Shown: positions 18,391-28,582 of the stretch, piece after piece
Layout of the letters: the number at the start of each line of letters is the position of its first letter
How positions within the stretch are numbered: position 1 is the first letter of the stretch
Source of the DNA: Thermoplasmata archaeon
GTDB lineage: Archaea; Thermoplasmatota; Thermoplasmata; Lutacidiplasmatales; UBA184
Assembly: GCA_021844945.1 (NCBI GenBank)
Contig: JAKBSJ010000004.1
Coordinates: forward strand, 62,001-126,000
Direction of reading: 5' to 3'
DNA: 64,000 nt
Notes under the pieces: generated by a model
Told to the model about the DNA's origin: nothing
Databases searched by the model: none
The model's input: only the letters and a program-made list of their open reading frames with translations
Made by a program: the position numbers and the translations under genes

Positions 18391-19653
18391 ATGGAGATGC
18401 GTCCGTTCGGGCATCTCGTGTCGGTGGAGCAGGCCTGCCGACGCCTCTTGCGCGCCGCGGTCCCGGTCGGATCCGAGGAGTCGATCCCGCTCGCCGACGC
18501 CGTCGGGCGGATCGCGGCGGAGACCGTACGGGCGCCGGCGCCGGTTCCGCCGGTGGACCGCGCGACCTGGGACGGCTACGCGTTCGCGAGCTCGAGCACC
18601 CGGGCCGCCTCCCCCGCTCGACCGGTCACGATGCCGATCGTCGGCGAGGTGTTCGCCGACCAACGCTTCCGCCGCTCCGTACCCCGGGGGTCCGCGGTCG
18701 CGATCGCGACCGGAGGCGAGGTCCCTCGGGGCACGGATACCCTCGAAATCTTCGAGCGCGTCCGACGACACGGCTCCCGCATTCGGATCGACCACCCCGT
18801 CCGCCCGGGGCGATACATCGCTCATGTCGGTGATGACTTCGCTCAAGGAGCTCTGCTCGCGCGCAAGGAAGAACCTCTCCTACCCTCGGCCCTGGGGAGC
18901 GTGGCGGCCGCCGGCTGGCCCCGGATCCGGGTCTATCGCGCTCCGGTCGTTGCGATCGTGCCGAACGGTAACGAGCTCCTCTCCCCCGGAGCGCGTCCCC
19001 GCCCCCACCACATCTACGAAAGCAACAACGCGACGCTCAGCGCGATCGTCCGTGCGGCCGGGGGGATCCCGCGACCGATGCGACCCGTGGTCGACGATCC
19101 GGGCCTGATCGAGGAAACGCTGCGCCGCGCCGCCCGTTCGAGCGATGTCGTGATCGCGACCGGGGGCAGCTCGGTCGGGGAGCACGACTACCTCCCCCGG
19201 ATTTTCCCCCGTCTCGGCAAACTGCTGTTCCACGGGATAGCGGTCCGACCGGGCAAGCCGACGCTCGCCGCGCGATCGCGCCGGACCCTCTTTGTGGGCA
19301 TGCCCGGGCATCCCACGAGCTGCCTGGCCAACGGCTTCTGGCTGCTTCTGCCGGCGCTGCGCCGCATGGCTCGTCTCCCGGGCCCCGGCTGGGTCGATCA
19401 ATCGATCCGTCTCGCGTCGGATGCGGATCGGCTGACCCCCGGGCTAGCGACCGTGGTTCCGATTCGCGTGGAGGGGCATCGGGGGCATCCCACCTTCCAC
19501 GACTCTCACGCCATCACGAGCCTCTCGGGCGTCAACGCGTTCGCCATCCTGCCGCCCGGGAACCGCGCCGTCCGCCGCGGGGAGCATCTCGTGGTCCATC
19601 GGCTCCTGCCTCCGTTAGGCGATCCCGCGTTCCCGGCCCCGGCCAATCGTTAA
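18391..19653 (+). CDS. moeA: Molybdopterin molybdotransferase
   Basis: SVEQACRRLL, PPVDRATWDGYAF, VVIATGGSSVGEHDY, FVGMPGHPTSCLANGF. Confidence 0.93.
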   Translation: MEMRPFGHLVSVEQACRRLLRAAVPVGSEESIPLADAVGRIAAETVRAPAPVPPVDRATWDGYAFASSSTRAASPARPVTMPIVGEVFADQRFRRSVPRGSAVAIATGGEVPRGTDTLEIFERVRRHGSRIRIDHPVRPGRYIAHVGDDFAQGALLARKEEPLLPSALGSVAAAGWPRIRVYRAPVVAIVPNGNELLSPGARPRPHHIYESNNATLSAIVRAAGGIPRPMRPVVDDPGLIEETLRRAARSSDVVIATGGSSVGEHDYLPRIFPRLGKLLFHGIAVRPGKPTLAARSRRTLFVGMPGHPTSCLANGFWLLLPALRRMARLPGPGWVDQSIRLASDADRLTPGLATVVPIRVEGHRGHPTFHDSHAITSLSGVNAFAILPPGNRAVRRGEHLVVHRLLPPLGDPAFPAPANR

Positions 19654-19677
19654 ACCGATTCCTCGGCTGGAGGGTCC

Positions 19678-20511
19678 GTGGCCCACCGCAGGTCCTTGCC
19701 GATCGCGATCCTCTCGATCGAAGGGACGAACTGCGACGAGGAGCTGGCCACCGCGCTCCGGGAGCTCGGCGCGAACCCCGAGATCGTGCACCTCAAGCAG
19801 CTCATGGGCTTCGAAGTGCCGCGCGACCGACGGCGGCGGCTCTCGGACTACGCCGCCGCGTTCGTTCCCGGGGGGTTCTCCGCCGGGGATTACGTGCGCG
19901 CCGGAGCGATCTTCGCCGCGCGCATTCGGTCCGCGATCGGCCCGGAGCTCGAAGCCTTCGTCCGGGACGGGAGGACGCTCGGAGGCATCTGCAACGGCTT
20001 CCAGGTACTGACCGAGCTGGGCCTCCTGCCGGGTCGAGGTCACGGTCGATTGGGATCGCCCGAGGCGGCACTCCTGACGAACGACTCCAACCGCTTCGAG
20101 TGCCGACCGACCTATATCGCGTGGGACGGAGGTGAGTTTCCCCCGCTCGCGACGTGGCCGAAGGGCACGACGCTCTACGCCCCCTCGGCCCATGCCGAGG
20201 GGAAGCTGGTCCTGGCCGGGCCCCCGGGCGAGAAGCTGCGCGAACTGGAGGCCAACGGCCAGGTCGTGTTCCGGTGGGTCACGCCGGACGGGACTCCCGG
20301 GGGATACCCTTGGAACCCGAACGGTTCGGCCGGGAACGTCGCCGGGATCTGCAATCCCAACGGGAACGTCTTCGGGATGATGCCCCACCCGGAGCGCGCC
20401 TTCTTCCCACTCCAGCGGCCCGACTGGACCCGGGACGGCCGGACCGACGGGCTCGGCGATGGCGCCCGGTTCTTGGACGCGGTGCTCACCCACGCCGAGC
20501 GCCGGAACTAG
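19678..20511 (+). CDS. purQ: Phosphoribosylformylglycinamidine synthase subunit PurQ
   Basis: GTNCDEELA, AFVPGGFSAGDYVRAGAIFA, LGGICNGFQVLTELGLLPG, GMMPHPERA. Confidence 0.93.
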   Translation: MAHRRSLPIAILSIEGTNCDEELATALRELGANPEIVHLKQLMGFEVPRDRRRRLSDYAAAFVPGGFSAGDYVRAGAIFAARIRSAIGPELEAFVRDGRTLGGICNGFQVLTELGLLPGRGHGRLGSPEAALLTNDSNRFECRPTYIAWDGGEFPPLATWPKGTTLYAPSAHAEGKLVLAGPPGEKLRELEANGQVVFRWVTPDGTPGGYPWNPNGSAGNVAGICNPNGNVFGMMPHPERAFFPLQRPDWTRDGRTDGLGDGARFLDAVLTHAERRN

Positions 20512-21086
20512 GTCCTACGGTAGGCGCGCAGTACGCTGAGCCGCTCTCCTTCGAGGTCGCGCCGCGCGACGATATCGACCTCTCCTCCCTTCTCTCTCCA
20601 GTCGAGCAGGACCCCCTCGAGCACGCTCGGGTCCTGGAGGCTGGAGGCGATCACGAAGGCCGATGCGCCGGGAGCCAGGTGGTCGGCCAGATCCGAAAAG
20701 AGCCTCGCCGTTACGCGGCAGCCGTCGGAGCCCCCGTCGAGCGCGAGACGGTCCATCGGATCCGGGTCGGAAGCGGCCGGAGGGGTGGGAAGGTACGGCG
20801 GATTCGAGAGGATTCGATCGAAACGACCGAGACCGCGTGCTAAGTCGGTACGCACGGCCTCGATGGGAAGGCGATCCCGGCGTGCGATCCGCGCGAGGGC
20901 CCCGAGAGCGGCCCGGTTGAGATCGGTGGCCACAACCGTGGCGCCGGAACGCGCGGCCGTGAGCGCGAGAAGGCCGTTTCCCGTCCCCACATCGAGGACC
21001 CGGAGCCCGCGCGTGCCCCGGGCGAACGGTGCGAGCAGGTAGGTGTCCTCGCGCGGCGGGTAGACGCGCGCCCTCGTGTCGCTCAT
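20508..21086 (-). CDS. HemK/Mtq2-like class I methyltransferase
   Basis: VYPPREDTYLL, VLDVGTGNGLLALTAA, ILSNPPYLP. Confidence 0.88.
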   Translation of the reverse strand: MSDTRARVYPPREDTYLLAPFARGTRGLRVLDVGTGNGLLALTAARSGATVVATDLNRAALGALARIARRDRLPIEAVRTDLARGLGRFDRILSNPPYLPTPPAASDPDPMDRLALDGGSDGCRVTARLFSDLADHLAPGASAFVIASSLQDPSVLEGVLLDWREKGGEVDIVARRDLEGERLSVLRAYRRT

Positions 21087-21149
21087 CGCTCCGTGTGGAA
21101 CTCTCGCTCGGGCCTCGGGTTACGTTGACTTGATATCGAATGTTGCCGT

Positions 21150-21728
21150 ATGCCGGCGGAGATATTGGCAGTGCCTCGTCGCGCGACCGCGCCCGTCAAG
21201 ATCGGTATCACCGGCCTGCCGGGCTCTGGAAAGACCCAGACGCTCCTGCGAATCATCCAGCTCCTCGAACAAGAGGGGATCACGGTCGGCGGCATCATCA
21301 CAGAGCCCATCGTGGAGAAGGGGCGGCGCACCGGGTTCCGCGTGGTCGATTGGCTGACCAAGGAAGAGGAGGTCTTCGCGCACGAGTCCGTGAAGTCCCG
21401 CGTGCGCTCGGGCCGGTACGGGATCAACGTTCACGCGCTCGAGGACCTCGGCACCCGCGCGCTCGCTGAGGCGCGGGCCGGCGCCGACGTCGTCGTCATC
21501 GACGAGGTCGGAAAGATGGAGGTCGACAGCGACGTCTTCACGAAGGCGATCGTGGAGACGTTGGACTCGAGCAAGTCGATCGTCATGACCCTGCACAAGA
21601 AGTCGCGCAACCCGCTCCTGCAGGACATTCGGCGGCGCGACGAGCTTCGGTTGCTCGAGGTCACACCGGTGAACAAGAACCTGCTCGCGTTCAAGGTCGT
21701 CCATCTCCTGACCGGCCGTGCCCACTGA
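21150..21728 (+). CDS. THEP1-type nucleoside-triphosphatase
   Basis: KIGITGLPGSGKTQTLLRI; DVVVIDEVGKMEVDSDVF. Confidence 0.88.
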   Translation: MPAEILAVPRRATAPVKIGITGLPGSGKTQTLLRIIQLLEQEGITVGGIITEPIVEKGRRTGFRVVDWLTKEEEVFAHESVKSRVRSGRYGINVHALEDLGTRALAEARAGADVVVIDEVGKMEVDSDVFTKAIVETLDSSKSIVMTLHKKSRNPLLQDIRRRDELRLLEVTPVNKNLLAFKVVHLLTGRAH

Positions 21729-22854
21729 ACCGGCCGCGCGCGCGGCCTCGCCGTCGCCCTCGGTCGAACGTTACGGCGAGGGGAACACCGAGCTCTGGCT
21801 GCCGCCCACCGGCTCGAGCCGGGGCCCGGCCCGCCGTCGTGCGATCTTCTACAACCCCGCGATGGCGCTGGACCGCGACCTGAACGTCGCCTTCGCCCGC
21901 GTCGCGGAGCGACGGGGCAGCCCCGTCTGGGATGCCTGGGAGATGCTCGGAGCGACCGGCGTCCGAGGACTGCGTCTCGTTCACGAGACCGATGCGATCG
22001 GCGCATTGGTCATCACCGAGCGCGATCCCGACGCGCTCGTCGTGCTCCGTCGCAACGCCGAGTCCGTCGATCCGGATCGCGTGACGATCGTCGCGGGCGA
22101 TGCGGCATTCGTCCCTCCCGGGGCACCGTTCGATTACGTCGATCTCGACCCCTACGGCTCCCCGATTCCATTCCTGCCGGCGCTCTTCCGGGCCCTCACG
22201 GACGGCGCGATCGCTGCCGTCACCGCGACCGACATGATGGTCCTCGCGGGCGTGACCGCCGGGGCGTGCCCGCGGATCTACGGCGCCCGGCCGGTCCGGG
22301 GTCGCCTGGCTCCCGAGTCGGGCCTGCGGATCCTCCTCGCGCTCCTCGATCGAGAGGCCCGCGTGCGGGGGTTCGGGATCCACCCGCTGCTCTCCTACGT
22401 ACAGGGCCACCACGTGCGGACGTACTTCGCGATCGACCGCTCGGAGCTCGGCCGGACCTCGCCGGTGGGCGTGATCGATCCCGCGACGTGGAAAGGTCCT
22501 TGGATCGCCGGTAACGGCCCGTTTGGCCCGATGTGGCTCGGGCCGCTCGGCGACCCGGAGTGGGTGCGCCGGCTTCGACCGCCGCCCGTCGCGGCGTGTC
22601 CCAAAGAGACGGCGGCTTTCATCGCGCGCCTGATCGAGGAGAGCGAGGTCGACCGTCCGTTCTACTACGAGCCGAACGAGCTCGCGAGAAGGGTGGGTCG
22701 GACAGAGCCTCCCTCGGTGGACGCTCTCCTCGCCGCGCTGCGCGCTCGTCGGGCGCGCGCGGTGCGGGGCCACCCTCGCGCGGCCGCGATCCGCACCGAT
22801 GCCCCCCGGGCGATCGTGGAGGAAGTCGCCCGTAACCTTGGGAGACCGGTCTAG
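21718..22854 (+). CDS. trm1: tRNA (guanine(26)-N(2))-dimethyltransferase
   Basis: FYNPAMALDRDLNVAF; EMLGATGVRGLR; VDLDPYGSPIPFLPAL; GTG start. Confidence 0.93.
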   Translation: MPTEPAARAASPSPSVERYGEGNTELWLPPTGSSRGPARRRAIFYNPAMALDRDLNVAFARVAERRGSPVWDAWEMLGATGVRGLRLVHETDAIGALVITERDPDALVVLRRNAESVDPDRVTIVAGDAAFVPPGAPFDYVDLDPYGSPIPFLPALFRALTDGAIAAVTATDMMVLAGVTAGACPRIYGARPVRGRLAPESGLRILLALLDREARVRGFGIHPLLSYVQGHHVRTYFAIDRSELGRTSPVGVIDPATWKGPWIAGNGPFGPMWLGPLGDPEWVRRLRPPPVAACPKETAAFIARLIEESEVDRPFYYEPNELARRVGRTEPPSVDALLAALRARRARAVRGHPRAAAIRTDAPRAIVEEVARNLGRPV

Positions 22855-25706
22855 TCCCAGAATGCGCGGGTACGGGCGTAGTTGCGCTCCGCGCGGACGA
22901 GCTCCGCGATGAACTCGTCGTCGGTCCGATAGAGGCGGGAGAGCAACCGGCGCGCGGTCTCGGGACCCACGCCTCGAGCCGCCAGCGCCCACAGGGCCCG
23001 TTCCCCGTAGTGGGCGACCAGCTCTGCCGAGGTGTACGCCGCGCGGATGAGCGCCTCCATCCCCTCGCGAGGAGGAGCGAGCGGACGTCGCCGCGCGCGG
23101 CCCGCCGCCGTCGTAGTCGGCTCACGGGCCCTCCACTTGCGCTTCGCGTAGCGCACCAATCGGTCGATCTCCTCCGTCCGTCGAGGGTTGATGGCGGCGC
23201 TCAGGGCGCCCCGGCACAGACGGCATACGCTTCCGCCCTCCGCGCGGTAGCGGTCCGGGGTCGTGGTGCGCGTGAAGCCGCAGCGCAAGCAGACGAGCGT
23301 GATCGGCTCTCGACCCAGCCGTTCGCGCAACGCCTTCAACAGGGTCGGGGGCGGGGTGTCGCTCTGAACTCGCCAGCGGAGCCGTTCGAGCGCGGCCTCC
23401 TCGATCGGTCCGATCGGGACCGGCTCGACCCGGAGCGTTCCGGACCGTATCCGCTCGAGCACCGCGACGGCATGGTCGATGTCGTGGCGGTCGTGCAGCG
23501 TTTTTTCGAGGGTCTCTTCGCCGAGCGGTGTTTCCCGGCTCGCGTCGAGGAGCGGCTCGAGGGACCGTAGGTCGCGGGGATCGGCACTCGGGGGGATCTG
23601 TCCGAACTTTCGCGCGACCGTCAGAAAGACCCACCGGTAGTCGAGACCGTTCGGGACCAGCCGCTCCACCAGCGGCGCGAGCTCTTCGGGAGGGAGTGCG
23701 AACGCGTCGGCGAGCGCCGGGCCGTCCAGCGCCACCGGCAGCTCGAGCACGATTGCGGTCGGCTCGACCGAGGCGATCTCCACTCGGCCCCCCAGCCGGT
23801 CGGTGAGCCGGGCCGCGACGGCCAGCGCGAGCGTCTCGTTGGTCCGGGTGCCGAAGCAGGCTCCGTAGATCACCACCCTCCCGCGGAGAGCGACCGTGAC
23901 CGTCACATCGTCCGCGATCGCGCTCGCGGCCCGGGCCGCGTCCCTCCGCTCGGCGAGCCGCCGGCGTCCCTCGGGGGAGAGCGGATACTCCTCGAACGTC
24001 CCCGCGCGACGCAAGCGGCCGATCTCTTGGGCGACCTCGAACGGGACCGGGATGTCCTCGCCGGCCCAGCGAGGCTCCTGCCCGATTTCGTTCACCGCCT
24101 CGACCAAGAGCTCGTCCTCGCGGTGCTCCACGACCTTCCAGGTCCGCCCGTGGAGCAAGAAGATCTCCTCGGGCTGGGAGAGGATCTGGGTCAGCACGAA
24201 TCGCTCGTCCAGGGTTCCGATGGGCCGGCGGCTGGCGATGTCCCGGAGGCGATAGGTCCGTTCGTCCGGGATCAACGAGAGCGTGGCGTAGAACCGCTGA
24301 AGGGTCCCACGGCCCGGGCCGAGCTGGGGGCCGACCGAACGCGCGAGGCCGAGCCCCTCGAGGTAGTCGAGGAGCTCGCCCCACTCGACCTCGGAGAGGC
24401 CGGCGGCGGGAGCGGCATGGCCCAGTTGCGCGACAAGCTCCCGCCGATCCACCATTCCCTGGGCCCGCAGGCTCGCGATGATCTGCTGCGCGATCGCGAG
24501 GCGATTGCGCGTGCGCCAACGGGTTGGCTCGATCTCGCCGGCCGTGGCCCGTCGGGCGAGCACCGCCGCCTCCTCGAGGTCGTCGTCGTCGAAACCGATG
24601 ACCGTCCCGTGGATCGTCCGCTCCTGGCGGTGGCCGCTGCGGCCGATCCGCTGGACGAGGCGACCCACCTGGTGCGGGGAGCCCAACTGGATCACGTGAT
24701 CGACCTCGCCGATGTCGATGCCGAGCTCGAGCGAGCTCGTCGCGACCAGGCCGCGCAGTCGTCCCTCCCGGAAGGCGACCTCCGCCTCCTCGCGGACCTC
24801 TCGCGAGAGCGATCCGTGGTGAACGGCCACCGCGAGGTCCGGCGCGAGGCGATGGAGCCGCGCCGCGATCCCTTCCGCGGTGGGCCGCGTGTTCACGAAG
24901 ACGAGCGTCGTGCGATGATGCCGGATCTCCTCTTCCAGCTCGCGGAGGACCGGCACGAGGTTCGCGTCGGCCCGGAGCTCGGACACGACTTCGGGAGGTA
25001 GGGGATCCCGGTCGGTGCGCGGTCGCTTGGCCTCCAGTTCGATCGCCCGGCGCACCGTCGCAGACCGGATCTCGATCGAGCGGGGGTGCGGGCTGAGGAA
25101 GCGGGCCACGTCCTCCGGGTTTCCGATGGTGGCCGACAAACCGATCCGACGGACGGGTCGGCCGACCCACGCATCGAGCCGTTCCAGGGTCAGTGCGAGC
25201 TGCGCGCCGCGGTCCGAGGGTACGAGCTCATGGACCTCGTCGATGACGACGGTGCGGACCCCGCGGAGTGCCTCGCGCAACCGCTTCCCCACGAGAAGGA
25301 TCTGTAGGGTCTCCGGGGTCGTGAGCAGAAGATCCGGCGGCCGGCGGGATTGGGCCAGCCGTTGGGCCGACGGGGTGTCGCCGTGACGGACCGCCGCGAC
25401 GAGGCCCACATCCTTCGCGAGGCCGACGATCCGGTGCTCGAGGTCTCGATTCAGGGCCCGTAATGGGGTGACGTAGAGGATGCTGGTCGGGGGACTAGGG
25501 TCCTTCAACTGCCGCGAAAGCAGCGGAAGGAGGGCGGCCTCGGTCTTTCCGGTCCCGGTGGGCGACAGGAGGAGCGCGTCGGCCGAACTGCGAAGGACGG
25601 GAAGCGCCAGTTGCTGGATCTCGGTCGGCTCCTCGATCCCGCGACGCTGCGCCGCCTCGACCAGGCGTCGGTCCAGCGAGTCAAACCCCGATCCCTCCGA
25701 CGCCAT
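22851..25706 (-). CDS. Lhr-type large ATP-dependent helicase
   Basis: LLLSPTGTGKTEAALLP, VVIDEVHEL, SATIGNPEDVARFL, FVNTRPTAEGIA, VQRIGRSGHR; C-terminal CxxC pairs. Confidence 0.93.
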   Translation of the reverse strand: MASEGSGFDSLDRRLVEAAQRRGIEEPTEIQQLALPVLRSSADALLLSPTGTGKTEAALLPLLSRQLKDPSPPTSILYVTPLRALNRDLEHRIVGLAKDVGLVAAVRHGDTPSAQRLAQSRRPPDLLLTTPETLQILLVGKRLREALRGVRTVVIDEVHELVPSDRGAQLALTLERLDAWVGRPVRRIGLSATIGNPEDVARFLSPHPRSIEIRSATVRRAIELEAKRPRTDRDPLPPEVVSELRADANLVPVLRELEEEIRHHRTTLVFVNTRPTAEGIAARLHRLAPDLAVAVHHGSLSREVREEAEVAFREGRLRGLVATSSLELGIDIGEVDHVIQLGSPHQVGRLVQRIGRSGHRQERTIHGTVIGFDDDDLEEAAVLARRATAGEIEPTRWRTRNRLAIAQQIIASLRAQGMVDRRELVAQLGHAAPAAGLSEVEWGELLDYLEGLGLARSVGPQLGPGRGTLQRFYATLSLIPDERTYRLRDIASRRPIGTLDERFVLTQILSQPEEIFLLHGRTWKVVEHREDELLVEAVNEIGQEPRWAGEDIPVPFEVAQEIGRLRRAGTFEEYPLSPEGRRRLAERRDAARAASAIADDVTVTVALRGRVVIYGACFGTRTNETLALAVAARLTDRLGGRVEIASVEPTAIVLELPVALDGPALADAFALPPEELAPLVERLVPNGLDYRWVFLTVARKFGQIPPSADPRDLRSLEPLLDASRETPLGEETLEKTLHDRHDIDHAVAVLERIRSGTLRVEPVPIGPIEEAALERLRWRVQSDTPPPTLLKALRERLGREPITLVCLRCGFTRTTTPDRYRAEGGSVCRLCRGALSAAINPRRTEEIDRLVRYAKRKWRAREPTTTAAGRARRRPLAPPREGMEALIRAAYTSAELVAHYGERALWALAARGVGPETARRLLSRLYRTDDEFIAELVRAERNYARTRAFWD

Positions 25707-25832
25707 GCTCCGCCGGGGCTGCGCTCGGAGAAAACGCCGTCGGAACGCGGGCCGTCCCGACCCGTGGGCTCGGCCTTATACGCCGCGGGCCCTCCGAACC
25801 GCCCGATATCCGTCTCCTGAGGTCGCACAACG

Positions 25833-26783
25833 ATGGCACGAAGGTCCGCGGTGGTCTTTGGGGCGGAGGGCTTCATCGGAAGCTACCTCGTCCCGTACCT
25901 CGAGGGCGCCGGGTTCACGACGTTCGCCGTGAGCCAGCACCCCATTCCTGCGCGCCGCCGCGTCCGAAATGCACACTACACTTCGGCGTGCGACGTGACC
26001 GATGCGCCGCGCGTGAACGCGGCCCTCCGCAGGGCGCATCCGAGCCTGGTCTTCCATCTCGCCGCGATGAGTTCCCCCACGTTCTCCTGGAAGGAGCCGT
26101 GGACGACGATGCAGGCGAACGTTCTCGGAACGCTGAACGTCCTGGAGGCGGTCCGCGCGCTCGCGCCCCGGGCGCGAGTGTTCGTCGCGTGCTCGAGCGC
26201 GGAATACGGCCATGGGCACCGGCCGGGGACCCCGACGGCCGAGACCGCTCCGCTGCTCCCTCTCCATCCCTACGGAGTGAGCAAGGTCGCGCAGGACCTC
26301 CTATCCTACCAGTACTTCGTCAACTACGGGGTCCGGACGATCCGTGGCCGGATTTTCAACACCATAGGGCCGGGGAAGACCGGCGAGGTCACGAGCGACA
26401 TCGCTCGGCAGCTGGTCGCGATCGAACGGGGGGTTCGGCCCCCGGTGGTCCGGATCGGGAACCTGAACGCGACGCGGGACTTTACCGACGTCCGTGACAT
26501 GGTGCGCGCGATGGTCTCCGTCACGCAGCGGGGGCGGGCCGGCGCGGCGTACAATCTCGCCAGCGGACGCCCCCGGTCGATCCGCGAGGTCCTCCGTCTC
26601 TTGATCCGGCTCTCCGGAACGAACGCGGCTTGGAAGGTGGAGAAGGACCGGATCCGCCCTACCGACGAGCCGTACATCGTGGGCGACGCGACCCGCCTGC
26701 GACAAGCGACCGGCTGGTCCCCACGCTTCGAGTTTGCGCGCACGCTGTCCGACATCCTCGACGCGTTCCGCGCCGTTCCATGA
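25833..26783 (+). CDS. NAD-dependent epimerase/dehydratase (GDP-mannose 4,6-dehydratase-like SDR)
   Basis: VFGAEGFIGSYL; SSAEYG; YGVSKVAQDLL; FNTIGPGKTG. Confidence 0.88.
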   Translation: MARRSAVVFGAEGFIGSYLVPYLEGAGFTTFAVSQHPIPARRRVRNAHYTSACDVTDAPRVNAALRRAHPSLVFHLAAMSSPTFSWKEPWTTMQANVLGTLNVLEAVRALAPRARVFVACSSAEYGHGHRPGTPTAETAPLLPLHPYGVSKVAQDLLSYQYFVNYGVRTIRGRIFNTIGPGKTGEVTSDIARQLVAIERGVRPPVVRIGNLNATRDFTDVRDMVRAMVSVTQRGRAGAAYNLASGRPRSIREVLRLLIRLSGTNAAWKVEKDRIRPTDEPYIVGDATRLRQATGWSPRFEFARTLSDILDAFRAVP

Positions 26784-27559
26784 GCGCCCCGTCCGCCGCA
26801 CCCCGGGACGTCTCCGTCGTCTGTCCGACCTTTCAGGAGGGCGCCTCGATCGCGACGTTCCTGCGGCGCGTCCGGTCGGCGGCCGCCGGGTTCGGCTCGG
26901 TTCGGTTGAACGAGCTCATCTTCGTCGACGACGGGAGCACCGACGGCACCCTCGATACGCTGAGGGAGGCGGAGCGGACCTGGACCTCCCCCCGCGTGAT
27001 CCTCCTCGTCCGCGCCCGCAAGGCCGGTACCGTGTCGGCCCAGGTCCTCGGGATCCAGCGATCCACGTCGCCGATCGTCGTGACGATGGACGCGGACGGT
27101 CAGCACCCTCCCGAGACGATCGCCCGACTCGTCGAGGCATGGGAGCCCGGAATCGACCTGGTGGTCGCCTCCCGCTACGTTCCCGGGGGCCACGTCGAAT
27201 GGGAGTTCGCCCACCGCGCGGTCATCAGCGCGGGAGCCCGGATGATCTCCCGGATCGCGCTTCCCGGTGCCCGCCGTCTCCGCGATCCGCTCTCCGGATT
27301 CTTCCTCGTTCAAAAGGACCTGGTCGCCGACCCGCCCCCCGCGACCCCCGGGTACAAGATCCTGCTCTACGTGCTCGCCGTGCACCCTCGGGCCACGATC
27401 CGGGAGATCCCCTACGAGATGGGCGTGCGTATCGCGGGCGAGTCGAAGCTGGTGCGGGGGGTGGGGTTCATCCCCTCGTTCCTGAACGAGGTGGGCCGGG
27501 ACCGTCGGCTGGCGCGATCGACGCGGTCGCGAACCGGCTCAGCCGCCGATCCCCGGTGA
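26780..27559 (+). CDS. Family 2 glycosyltransferase (dolichol-phosphate mannosyltransferase-like)
   Basis: VSVVCPTFQEGASI; LIFVDDGSTDGTLD; VTMDADGQHPPE; VVASRYVPGG. Confidence 0.88.
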   Translation: MSAPSAAPRDVSVVCPTFQEGASIATFLRRVRSAAAGFGSVRLNELIFVDDGSTDGTLDTLREAERTWTSPRVILLVRARKAGTVSAQVLGIQRSTSPIVVTMDADGQHPPETIARLVEAWEPGIDLVVASRYVPGGHVEWEFAHRAVISAGARMISRIALPGARRLRDPLSGFFLVQKDLVADPPPATPGYKILLYVLAVHPRATIREIPYEMGVRIAGESKLVRGVGFIPSFLNEVGRDRRLARSTRSRTGSAADPR

Positions 27560-28582
27560 GCCGGCCCCTCCCGGCGCGCGCCGGACCCACTTCGCGAACC
27601 GATGATAGTAGCCGCGCAGCGGCACGAAGTATACGGCCAGGACCCAGACGGGCCACACCCAGTAGTTGAGGTGCACGAAGAAGCCCGGGGCGCTCGCGTG
27701 CGAGCAGCCGCCCTGGGCTCCGAGGACGGCGCCGCAGAAGTAGTCGCTCGGGGACCAGAGGAAGAACGGGAGAATCCAGGCGAGGCTCACGCCGATCGCA
27801 ATCCCGAAGTTCTTCCAGTCACGCTGGATCAGATAGTAGATCCCGACGAAGACGTTCGCGAACTGCTTGGTCCCGAGGGCGAGGTAGGTCGCCCATTTCT
27901 GGGGGCGGCCCGCGAGACCGACGAAGCCCACCGTCAGGAGCAACAGGGCCGGGAAGTCGTTGAACCCACTGGCGGCGAGGAGCGCGACGTACGGCTGGGA
28001 GATCGCGATGACGGCGAAGGGATTCTTGCGCACGAGGTATATCGTTCCGGCCCAGGTCGCGACCGCGAAGAGCTTGTAGCCAGTACCGCCGCCGAGGAAC
28101 GGTTGGAAGAAGAGGAGGAGCGGGAGGTAGATGTACCGCACCGGGCCGACCTGGTAGATCGTCCCGTACTGAACGTAGGTCACGTAGATCGGGGTCGAGT
28201 ACGGGTTCTGCCCGTGCAGCAGCGGCCCGATGAAATAGGGCATCGCATAGGGCTCGTCGGTGAGGCCGTTGCCGATGCCGGTCGCGATCGAGACGATCGC
28301 CAGGGCGAGTCCCGCGAACGCCACCCAGCTCGCGAACGAGGCCAGCGACAGGAAGCGCGAGCGGTAGACATACAGGGGATAGAACAGCGCCCAGATCCCC
28401 AGGACGGTCGCGGCCGAGTCCGAGATGATCATCCCGGGATTGTAGACCCCGGCGAGCCCGAGATAGCCGGCGGGGACGACGAGCCCGAGCGCCCAGAGCC
28501 CCGCGTGCTGGAGATAGCGACGTCGCTGGTTCGCCCGCGACTCCCCGGACGGGAGGGACGGCGTCGAGGGACGGATCATCAT
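27539..28582 (-). CDS. Polytopic membrane protein, putative GT-C/GT87-like glycosyltransferase, copy A
   Basis: Many TM segments; TDEPYAMPYFIGPLLHGQNPYSTP...YIYLPLLLFFQ; paralog of next gene. Confidence 0.75.
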   Translation of the reverse strand: MMIRPSTPSLPSGESRANQRRRYLQHAGLWALGLVVPAGYLGLAGVYNPGMIISDSAATVLGIWALFYPLYVYRSRFLSLASFASWVAFAGLALAIVSIATGIGNGLTDEPYAMPYFIGPLLHGQNPYSTPIYVTYVQYGTIYQVGPVRYIYLPLLLFFQPFLGGGTGYKLFAVATWAGTIYLVRKNPFAVIAISQPYVALLAASGFNDFPALLLLTVGFVGLAGRPQKWATYLALGTKQFANVFVGIYYLIQRDWKNFGIAIGVSLAWILPFFLWSPSDYFCGAVLGAQGGCSHASAPGFFVHLNYWVWPVWVLAVYFVPLRGYYHRFAKWVRRAPGGAGSPGIGG